Assembly: GCF_008369935.1 (NCBI RefSeq)
Contig: NZ_VTUZ01000011.1
Span: forward strand, 1-64,000
Length of the DNA stretch: 64,000 nucleotides
From: Paraburkholderia panacisoli
GTDB taxonomy: Bacteria > Pseudomonadota > Gammaproteobacteria > Burkholderiales > Burkholderiaceae
Reading direction: 5' to 3'
Within the stretch, counting starts at the first letter, position 1. Every line of letters starts with the position of its first letter. This document shows, one piece after another, positions 35,131 to 42,614 of this stretch. The translations under genes were made by a program, and so were the position numbers. The notes beneath the pieces were generated by a model. It did not search any database, was not told the origin of the DNA, and worked only from the letters and a program-made list of their open reading frames with translations.

Positions 35131-35901
35131 GTGACCTGTGCGAGCCAATTTCGCTGGACGTCGTCCGCGCGTTCCGACGCGGGACGCGTGCGCGAAATCA
35201 ACGAAGACGCCTGCCTCGACCAACCCGATCCGGGACGCTGGGCCGTCGCTGACGGCATGGGCGGCCACGCGGTCGGCGATCTGGCGAGCCGTCTCGTGAT
35301 CGACGCGCTGAGCCGGCTCTCGTCGCCGGTCAGCCTGAAAACGCTGATCGCCGACGCGCGCGCGCGCCTGCAAGCCGCGAACGGTCAACTGCGCGACGAA
35401 GCCGCGCGCCGTCAGGTGCAACGCATTGGCAGCACGGTCGTCGTGCTACTGGCTTGCGACCGCTTCTGCGGCTATCTGTGGGCGGGCGACAGCCGCATCT
35501 ATCTGTACCGCGACGGACAGTTGCGGCAACTCACACGTGATCACAGCCAGGTGGAGCAGCTTAAATCGCTCGGGGTTATTACCGATGAAGAGGCGCGGCA
35601 TCATCCGGCGCAGCACATGATCACGCGCGCGGTGGGCGCAACGGACAAGCTCGAACTCGACGACGACGCGATCGAAGTCGCCGACGGCGACGTCTTCCTG
35701 CTATGCAGCGACGGCCTGAGCAACGAACTGACCGATGCCGAAATCGTGTCGGTGCTGACCTCGACGGAGCGCGCGAACGCGTGCGAGGAACTGGTCGAGC
35801 TGGCGCTCGCGCGGGGCGGCCGCGACAACATCACGGCGGTGGTCGTGCAGGCGGAAGATCCGGATTCATCCGACAAGACCTTGTTGAATCCGTCGCCTTG
35901 A
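35131..35901 (+). CDS. PP2C-type Ser/Thr protein phosphatase
   Basis: A 256-residue PPM/PP2C phosphatase. Motifs in order are REINEDACL (residue 22), WAVADGMGGHAVGD (metal-binding Asp and Gly), GYLWAGDSRIYLYRDG, LLCSDGLSNELTDAE and GGRDNITAVVV. There is no signal or membrane helix, so it is cytosolic. The GTG start lies five bases after the stop of peptide gene 1, implying translational coupling. It probably reverses phosphorylation by the kinase encoded at 51228-53456, whose substrates may include the FHA-bound components. This is the PpkA-PppA-FHA logic known from type VI secretion, transplanted to a peptide exporter. Confidence 0.9.
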   Translation: MTCASQFRWTSSARSDAGRVREINEDACLDQPDPGRWAVADGMGGHAVGDLASRLVIDALSRLSSPVSLKTLIADARARLQAANGQLRDEAARRQVQRIGSTVVVLLACDRFCGYLWAGDSRIYLYRDGQLRQLTRDHSQVEQLKSLGVITDEEARHHPAQHMITRAVGATDKLELDDDAIEVADGDVFLLCSDGLSNELTDAEIVSVLTSTERANACEELVELALARGGRDNITAVVVQAEDPDSSDKTLLNPSP

Positions 35902-35951
35902 ACCCGTGTGCGGGTTGAAGCTGCTTCGATACGGCCCAGGCTCCACGAGCC

Positions 35952-37313
35952 TCACACCTCCTCTTCCTCGTCACTCTTGTTCTCGTTGCCTCCGTTCCTG
36001 CTCGCGGCCGGCGCATTGCGGTTGCGGAAATCCTTCGAATGCAGACCGTGCTTCTTCAGCAGCATCTGCAGATGCGAGCGGTTCATGTCGATACGCCGCG
36101 CGAGTTCGGCAACCGTGCCGCTCACTTCGCGAAGGCCGCGCTCCAGAAAGGCCTTCTCGGCGTCGTCGCTGGCGGCGCGCTTCGCGTCGCTCAGCGACAT
36201 CAGATTCGCGACGCTGATCGGCTCCCCGCCACTCGCGCCCGCATCACTCGACACCATCGCCGAACCCGGCGCCGCCGGCCGCATATCCAGCGGCAGATGA
36301 TCGACGTCCGCCATGTCGCCCGCCAGACACGATATGCGATACATCACGTTGCGCAACTCGCGGATATTGCCCGGATACGCGTAGTTCAGCAGAAAGTCCC
36401 GCAAACGCGGAGTCAGCCTGACGGGTCTGCGCTTTAACGTGCCGGCCGCTTCGTCGCCGAACCATGCGATCAGCAGCGGTATTTCATCGCGGCGCTCGCG
36501 CAGCGGCGGCAGCGTCACGTGAATCACGCTCAAGCGGTAGAACAGGTCCTCGCGAAACTTGCCCTCTTCGCTGAGTTGCCGCAGATTGCGATTGGTCGCC
36601 GCGACAATCCGCGTGTCGACCGCGATCGTTTCGTCGGAGCCCACGCGTTGAATCTCGTGCGCCTCCAGCACCCGCAGCAGTTTCACCTGGCCCGCGAGGG
36701 GCAACTCGCCGATCTCGTCGAGAAAGATCGTACCTGTGTGCGCGCTTTCGAATTTCCCCTTGCGATCATTCGACGCCCCGGTGAACGCGCCCTTGCGATG
36801 CCCGAACAATTCCGACTCCAGCAGATTCTCCGGAATCGCGCCGCAATTCACGGAGATGAACGGCTTGTCCGCGCGCGAGCCGTTTGCGTGAATCACCTTC
36901 GCCATCAGCTCCTTGCCGGTGCCGCTTTCACCGTCGATCAGCACCGGCAAGTCGGTCGGCGCCGCCTTCTCGGCGATTTCGAGCGACTCCAGCAAACGCG
37001 GATTGTCGCCGAACGTCCCCTCGAATATGAAGCTGCGCTCGAGCAACGCCTTCCTGCGCGCGCCGCGCGACTGGTCGGATGGCGCCTGCGCCTCGGCGGC
37101 CACGGCCGCCTGCACGAAGCGCTCCTTGTGCGAAAGCTGCATCACCTCGTCTCGCAACGAGGTGGCTTGCCTGAGCAGCTTGTCGATATCCGCGCGCTCC
37201 AGCCGCGACGACCAGCGCAACGTCGAGCGCAAGATCTCGATGCGCTCGATCAAACCCGCATAGGAAATCGCCGGGCTGGTCTCTTCAATCTGGTCGAGTA
37301 TCTTCATCGTCAT
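35952..37313 (-). CDS. sigma-54-dependent transcriptional activator
   Basis: A 453-residue enhancer-binding protein. The N-terminal 110 residues are charged and helical, with no receiver, PAS or GAF domain I can see. The AAA+ domain has Walker A GESGTGKE, the sigma-54 contact loop GAFTGA, Walker B DEIGEL, and arginine-finger region FREDLFYRLSV. A Fis-type helix-turn-helix follows (GTVAELARRIDMNRSHLQMLLKKHGL). The tail is acidic (SDEEEEV). Its start overlaps the exporter stop by four bases, so it belongs to the export operon. It is the natural activator of the -24/-12 promoters before the peptide genes. Without a receiver it may be controlled by phosphorylation or protein contact. Confidence 0.9.
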   Translation of the reverse strand: MTMKILDQIEETSPAISYAGLIERIEILRSTLRWSSRLERADIDKLLRQATSLRDEVMQLSHKERFVQAAVAAEAQAPSDQSRGARRKALLERSFIFEGTFGDNPRLLESLEIAEKAAPTDLPVLIDGESGTGKELMAKVIHANGSRADKPFISVNCGAIPENLLESELFGHRKGAFTGASNDRKGKFESAHTGTIFLDEIGELPLAGQVKLLRVLEAHEIQRVGSDETIAVDTRIVAATNRNLRQLSEEGKFREDLFYRLSVIHVTLPPLRERRDEIPLLIAWFGDEAAGTLKRRPVRLTPRLRDFLLNYAYPGNIRELRNVMYRISCLAGDMADVDHLPLDMRPAAPGSAMVSSDAGASGGEPISVANLMSLSDAKRAASDDAEKAFLERGLREVSGTVAELARRIDMNRSHLQMLLKKHGLHSKDFRNRNAPAASRNGGNENKSDEEEEV

Positions 37314-40300
37314 GCACTCAACTGTTTCTGGACCAGTTGGTAATACATCCCGCCACGCTGAATCAGTTCATCGTGACGGCCCTGTTCGACAATCGCCCCT
37401 TCGTACAGCACGAGAATCTTGTCCGCCCGCATGATCGTGCTGAGCCGATGCGCGATGATCACCGCCGTGCGGCCCTTCAGAATGTCATGCATGTTGCCGA
37501 GAATATTGCTTTCCGATTGCGAATCGAGCGCCGAGGTCGCTTCGTCGAAAACGAGCAGACGCGGGTCGTGATACAGCGCGCGCGCGATGCACAAGCGCTG
37601 GATTTGTCCGCCCGACAAACCGATTCCGCGTTCGCCGACAATCTGTTCATAGCCGAGCGGCATCTTGCTGATAAACGCGTGCGCGTCGGCCATTTTCGCG
37701 ACTTCTTCGATCCGGCGCCGGTCCGGCGAGTCGTCACCGCTCGCGATGTTCTCCGCGATCGTGCCGGAGAACAGCAGATTGCTCTGCATCACGTAGCCAA
37801 TCTGCGCGCGGTAATACGCTTTATCGACCACGCCGAGGTCGTAGCCGTCGATGCTCATCTTCCCTTCGGTCGGCGTGTAGAAGCCGACCAGCAACTTTGC
37901 GAGCGTGGTCTTGCCCGAGCCGCTGCGCCCCACTATCGCCACCAGCTCGCCGGGCTTGATGTCGAAGCTGATGTTTTCGAGCACATAGGCCGAGTCGTTC
38001 TCGCCATAACGGAAATAGACGCCGCTGAGGCTGATTTCGCCTTGCAGCTCCGGCAGCATCACGCGCGACGGCAAATCCTGCGGCCTCTGTTCCGGCTCGA
38101 TGTCGAGCACGTCGCCCAGGCGCTCCATCGCGACGCCCGCGTCGTTCAGCATGCTCCACAAGCCGACGAGCCCCATCAGCGGACCCAGCACGCTGCCCAT
38201 GAACGCGTTGAACGCGATCAACTGGCCGATCGTCATTTCGCGCGCCAGCACCAGATTCGCGCCGACCCATAGAATCGCAATCGTCGTCGCGGCATTCAGC
38301 AGCTGACTGCCGAAGCTGACGAGAATGTTGAACGCATGCGCGCGATACTGCACTTCGAGCGCCTTCGCATACTTCTTCTCCCAGCGCAGGCGCACCGGCC
38401 GCTCGATGCCCATCCCCTTGACGGTCTCGACGCCCGCGAGCGCCTCCATCAGAAACGACTTCGATTCGGTCGCCGAGGTGAAGACTTCGCGCGCGTAGGC
38501 CTTGATCTTCGGCGTGGCCAGCACGGTCAGCGCCATGATCGGAATGACGAACGCGATCAACACCAGGGTCATCTTCACGTTGTAGATGAACATGATCGTG
38601 AAGTAGATGAACACCATCAGCAGGTTCAACGCGGTGGTGACGGTGGACTCGGTGAGGAACGCGCGGATCGTCTGGTTCTCCTGGAAGCGCGCGAAGATGT
38701 CGCCGGTCTTGCGCTTCGCGAAGAACGAGAACGGCAGCGACATGGTGTGCTTGAAGAACTGCGACATCATCGCGAAGTCCATGTTGCGCACCATGAAGTT
38801 GGCGAGATACGCGCGGATCGTCGACATCAATTGCGAAAACACGTTGGCGATGATCAGCCCGCCTATCAGCAGATGCAGCAGGCTGACGTTCTGATGCACG
38901 ATCACGCCGTCGAGAATGTTCTGGATGATCAGCGGTGGAATCACCCCCAACACCTGTATCACGAAGGTCGCGAGAAACAGATGGCCGAGTATCTTCTTGT
39001 ACGGCTTCAGATAGCCGACAAAGCGGATCCACGGCGAGCGCGCCGCCGAGATCTGCAACAGATGCGGGCCGCCGGTGAACAGCAGACACGTGCCGCTCCA
39101 GCCGCGCTCGAAGTCCTCGACCGCCAATTTCCTGAAGCCGAGCGCCGGGTCCGCCACCCACACATAGTCCTTCGAGAGCCCGTACACCACGACGTAGTGG
39201 TAGCCCTCCCAATGCACGATGAACGGCAGGTCGAAGCCGCGCAGCGAATCGAACGTGCATTGCACGCCGCGCGCCGTGAAGCCGAGCGACTCGCCCGCTC
39301 GCGCAAGGCTGTCGAGCGTCGCGCCCTGGGTCGTGACGTTGGCGAGTTCGCGCAATTTGCCGAGCGTCATCGGGATGCTGTAGTGGCGGCATATCATCGC
39401 AAGACACGCGGCGCCGCAATCCATTTCCTCGGCCTGTTCAACCAGCGCGAAGCGCTTGATGATTTTCTCGCCGAACTCGGGTTTGCTCTGCAAGTCGAGC
39501 ATCAGCGGCAGCTTGCGGCGCTGTTCGAGCCGCTTTTGCCGCTGCAATTCGCGGTCGCCGTAACGGATGCGCTCGTCGAGCACTTCGCGCAGTTTCGGAT
39601 TGCGTTCGAGAATGAAATGAACCGTGCGCTCCGGAATCACAAGCAGCCGCGCGTCGGTCGTCGCCACGACCGACGCCATCTGCTCCTGACGCATCAAGCA
39701 CGCTTTCTCGCCGAAGATCTCGCCTTCACCGAACGTCGCGAGCGTGTAGTCGTGGCCCTCCTCGTGCCGGACGATGCGCACTTCGCCCTGCCGCACCACG
39801 TAGAGCCGCCGGTCGTCGCGTCCGTCCTGCTTGAGAATCTCCTTGCCGGCGGCGACCCGCTTCACGCCGACGCTGCGCACATACTCTTCCAGCTCCGCCT
39901 TGTTCAGCTTGCCGCGCAGATCGAACAACTGCGCGACGAAGCCGCCCGCCGAACTGATCGCCACATAGCTCGCGACGAACGCCAACGCGGCCTGGTTGCC
40001 GGCCATCACCGGCTCGATCGCGGCACGCGGGATGAACAGCAACTCGGTCTTCGCCGACGCCCGCACCGACGCTTCGTGAACATACGTGCGCAACATCGCG
40101 ATGTCGGCGAAGATCTCGCCCGACTTGCGCACGCCCATGCTGGTTTCCTTGCCGTGCTCCTCCGTGAAGATACGCACCGAGCCCGTGCGCACTACGTAAA
40201 GACCGTCGGCCACCTCGCCCGCGGAGCAGACCGTTTCGCCGAACGAATAGAAGCGGGCTTGCGCGTAGTCGGCAAGACGCTCGATCTCATCGCGCGAGAA

Positions 40301-40366
40301 CGGCGAGAGAATTTCGACCGAGGCGAGAAACTCGGCGGCGGAAGGCGCGGTCTGGGGGGCGTCCAT
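37310..40366 (-). CDS. peptidase C39-containing ABC exporter with two cyclic-nucleotide-binding-like domains
   Basis: A 1018-residue fusion. Two cNMP-binding-like beta-roll domains come first (about 15-130 and 165-270; for example SFGETVCSAGEVADGLYVVRTG and TFGEGEIFGE). A C39 peptidase (about 305-435) follows with Cys in MDCGAACLAM, His in WEGYHYVVVYG and Asp in VADPALG, so it looks active. Six membrane helices (about 450-720) and an ABC ATPase follow, with GRSGSGKTT, GIGLSGGQIQR, FDEATSALD and AHRLST. It should cut precursors after the double glycine and export the mature peptide. The N-terminal extension suggests ligand or allosteric control. Whether it binds cAMP or c-di-GMP cannot be told. 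Confidence 0.93.
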   Translation of the reverse strand: MDAPQTAPSAAEFLASVEILSPFSRDEIERLADYAQARFYSFGETVCSAGEVADGLYVVRTGSVRIFTEEHGKETSMGVRKSGEIFADIAMLRTYVHEASVRASAKTELLFIPRAAIEPVMAGNQAALAFVASYVAISSAGGFVAQLFDLRGKLNKAELEEYVRSVGVKRVAAGKEILKQDGRDDRRLYVVRQGEVRIVRHEEGHDYTLATFGEGEIFGEKACLMRQEQMASVVATTDARLLVIPERTVHFILERNPKLREVLDERIRYGDRELQRQKRLEQRRKLPLMLDLQSKPEFGEKIIKRFALVEQAEEMDCGAACLAMICRHYSIPMTLGKLRELANVTTQGATLDSLARAGESLGFTARGVQCTFDSLRGFDLPFIVHWEGYHYVVVYGLSKDYVWVADPALGFRKLAVEDFERGWSGTCLLFTGGPHLLQISAARSPWIRFVGYLKPYKKILGHLFLATFVIQVLGVIPPLIIQNILDGVIVHQNVSLLHLLIGGLIIANVFSQLMSTIRAYLANFMVRNMDFAMMSQFFKHTMSLPFSFFAKRKTGDIFARFQENQTIRAFLTESTVTTALNLLMVFIYFTIMFIYNVKMTLVLIAFVIPIMALTVLATPKIKAYAREVFTSATESKSFLMEALAGVETVKGMGIERPVRLRWEKKYAKALEVQYRAHAFNILVSFGSQLLNAATTIAILWVGANLVLAREMTIGQLIAFNAFMGSVLGPLMGLVGLWSMLNDAGVAMERLGDVLDIEPEQRPQDLPSRVMLPELQGEISLSGVYFRYGENDSAYVLENISFDIKPGELVAIVGRSGSGKTTLAKLLVGFYTPTEGKMSIDGYDLGVVDKAYYRAQIGYVMQSNLLFSGTIAENIASGDDSPDRRRIEEVAKMADAHAFISKMPLGYEQIVGERGIGLSGGQIQRLCIARALYHDPRLLVFDEATSALDSQSESNILGNMHDILKGRTAVIIAHRLSTIMRADKILVLYEGAIVEQGRHDELIQRGGMYYQLVQKQLSA

Positions 40367-40450
40367 GTGCTTGCGGACCTCGGTTCGGCTGATTTCGTTG
40401 CGTTGAGTCTTGCGGCGCGGTTTCGCTATCGGGCGAATAGCGCATGCCGG

Positions 40451-41203
40451 TTAGCGCGCTTCGATCACATGCTCCTGCGCGCGCGCGATCAGCCAGCTCT
40501 CGCGCAAGAGCCGCCTGACTTCGGAGGCCACGTCCGCGTCGAGCGTCGCCGGATATTTGGCCGTCACCGCGAAAATCTCGAAGCACGAGCGATCCGCCGA
40601 CGGAAACGGCCCGAGCAGATCGCCCACCGCCGCATTGAAGATCTTCGCTTCGATGTCCGGCTTCAACGAACCGCGCAGCACCTTGCCGATCACGCCACCC
40701 GCTTCGCGCGTGTCCGCGATCGAATGCTCGCGCGCCATGTCCGCGAAACTGTCGGGATCGTCGCTCAGATACGAAATCATTTCCTTCGCCTTACCCTCGC
40801 TGTCGAGCACGATATGGCTCACCTCGATCGAGTCGAACTTCGGCGAATTCAGCGCGAAATAATCGCGGATCGCGGCTTCGTTGCCGACCTGGTCGAGCAT
40901 CTTCTCCTGATACAGACCGTCGGTGATGAACGCCTCGAACTCGTCGAGACTCACGTGCAGCACGTCGAGGTACTGGTTCATATCGGTCGCGCGATGCAGG
41001 CCGCGCACGCGGCGGAACTGATCGGCGCGTTGCTGGATCTCGTCGGCGCTCACGGTAATGCCCTGCTTCTTCGCCGCGTGCACCGTGAGCTTGTCGCGCA
41101 CGATCTGCTCGATCAGGCTTTCGAACTGGCCGGTCAGTTTCAGAAGACGAATGAACTCGGACACGTCCACGACTTCATCATCGATACGCACTATCGCGGT
41201 CAT
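40451..41203 (-). CDS. parvulin-type peptidyl-prolyl isomerase
   Basis: A 250-residue protein. An N-terminal SurA/PrsA-like helical region (FESLIEQIVRDKLTVHAAKKQG) is followed by a parvulin domain with VSHIVLDSEGKAKEMIS, FADMAREHSIADTREAGGVIG and LLGPFPSADRSCFEIFAV. No signal peptide is seen, so it probably acts in the cytosol on precursors before export, or travels by an unusual route. GGAG eight bases before the ATG. It sits between hlyD-like and exporter genes. Similar isomerases accompany some C39 exporters; keeping precursors unfolded is a plausible role. Confidence 0.85.
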   Translation of the reverse strand: MTAIVRIDDEVVDVSEFIRLLKLTGQFESLIEQIVRDKLTVHAAKKQGITVSADEIQQRADQFRRVRGLHRATDMNQYLDVLHVSLDEFEAFITDGLYQEKMLDQVGNEAAIRDYFALNSPKFDSIEVSHIVLDSEGKAKEMISYLSDDPDSFADMAREHSIADTREAGGVIGKVLRGSLKPDIEAKIFNAAVGDLLGPFPSADRSCFEIFAVTAKYPATLDADVASEVRRLLRESWLIARAQEHVIEAR

Positions 41204-41240
41204 TTCATTCGCTCCTTTAATTGAAGTGTAGTCAGCGTGT

Positions 41241-42614
41241 TCAACCGGCCACCTGTCTGAACGGATCGAGACCCAGATCGATCAGACGCCGCTCGCGCAC
41301 CACGATCTCGGCGCTCGCCGTCATGCCGTAGCGCAATGGGTAACGGGTGTCCGCTATCTGGTAGTAGTTCTTGTCGAGCGTGACGCGGCCCTCGTAGACC
41401 GGCTGCTTGTCCTGCGCCGACGGCTTGGTGGCCGGTGAAATATAGGCAAGCGTGCCGCTGATCAGGCCATAGCGCTGGTACGGAAACGCGTTGAACTTCA
41501 GCTTGACCGGCAGGCCCTCGTGCAGAAAAGCGCGGTCGTGTTCGGCGATTTCGATCTTCAGCACAGGCCGCGCGTCTTTCGGTGCGATGCCGCCGAGCGG
41601 CGCGTTCGCCTGAATCTTGTCGCCGCGTTGGGTCGACGTGACGTCGGTGATGACGCCTGAGACCGGCGCGAGAATCAGCAGGAAATTGTCTTTGTCGATG
41701 TTCTCGAAGCGAATTCGGGCGGCGGCTTCGGACACGAGTCGCGCGCTCTGCAATTGCAGGCGCACCTTGTCTTCCGCGTCGGTGATATCGCGCACCGCGG
41801 AATCATATTGCAGTTGGAGATCCGTAGTCTGCTGGCCGCTGGTTTCGAGTTGCGCATTCGCCTGCGCGTATTCGTGACTCAGGCGGAAGTCCAGTTCCGC
41901 GAGCTTCGATTGCGCGACACGGTAGGCGTTGTCCGCTTCCAGCGAGGCGGTCCGCTTCTGCTCGACCTGCAATTCGGCGATCCCGCCGCCGCCCGGCTGC
42001 GCGAACAGCTTCGAATAGCGATCCAGTTCCTGCCGCGCGGCCTCGCGGGTGCGGCGCGCGTTGTCGAGCGCGCTGCGCGCTTCGTCGAGTTCGGCCTTCT
42101 GCCCTTCGGCGAGCTTGGTGGTGCCTTCCGACACGCGGTTTTCGTGCAGACGCGCCTCGACTTCCATCTGCGCCTTCAATGCGGCGGCCTTGCGCTCCAT
42201 CAGCGCCTTCTTTTCCGGGAACTGCTTCCAGTCACGCTCGGCGTCTTCGAGTTTGAGTTGCGCTTGCAGCGCGTTGCTGGCTGCTTCGATCGCGCCGCGC
42301 GCGTTCAGCCGCGCCAGCACGTCGCCTTTCGACACCGGCTGCCCCTCGGCAATGTAGAGGTCGGCCAGTTCGCCGTCGATTGGAGCATAGATGCGGCGCA
42401 CTTCCGATTCCGGCGACAGCGTCCCTTGCGCGCTGACGATTACATCCGCGCGGCCGATGAACGACCACAGCAGGCCGGTCACCACCAGCGCGACCATCGC
42501 CCAGATCAACATGCGCGCGATACGCACCGGCTCGGCGGCAAGAATCGCGATGCCTTCGACGCTGTGGTCCCCCAGCGCCTCCGACAACGGCTTAGGGTGA
42601 TTGTCGCGCTTCAC
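41241..42614 (-). CDS. HlyD-family membrane fusion protein
   Basis: A 457-residue periplasmic adaptor. A short cytoplasmic N-terminus precedes a transmembrane helix (about 33-53: MLIWAMVALVVTGLLWSFIG). A lipoyl half-motif (GTLSPESEVRRIYAPIDGELADLYIAEGQ) comes next, then long coiled coils (about 115-280), the second lipoyl half, and a C-terminal beta domain. The GTG start with GGAGG nine bases upstream overlaps the FHA gene stop by 23 bases. It links the C39 exporter to the TolC-like channel. Confidence 0.92.
   Translation of the reverse strand: MKRDNHPKPLSEALGDHSVEGIAILAAEPVRIARMLIWAMVALVVTGLLWSFIGRADVIVSAQGTLSPESEVRRIYAPIDGELADLYIAEGQPVSKGDVLARLNARGAIEAASNALQAQLKLEDAERDWKQFPEKKALMERKAAALKAQMEVEARLHENRVSEGTTKLAEGQKAELDEARSALDNARRTREAARQELDRYSKLFAQPGGGGIAELQVEQKRTASLEADNAYRVAQSKLAELDFRLSHEYAQANAQLETSGQQTTDLQLQYDSAVRDITDAEDKVRLQLQSARLVSEAAARIRFENIDKDNFLLILAPVSGVITDVTSTQRGDKIQANAPLGGIAPKDARPVLKIEIAEHDRAFLHEGLPVKLKFNAFPYQRYGLISGTLAYISPATKPSAQDKQPVYEGRVTLDKNYYQIADTRYPLRYGMTASAEIVVRERRLIDLGLDPFRQVAG

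Noticed and set aside
35901..35916. Hairpin AACCCG-TGTG-CGGGTT after the PP2C gene as a terminator
   Set aside because: Only a 6-bp stem and no T tract.
38336..41224. A 962-residue plus-strand open frame
   Set aside because: Antisense to the exporter and parvulin genes, with biased composition and no motifs.
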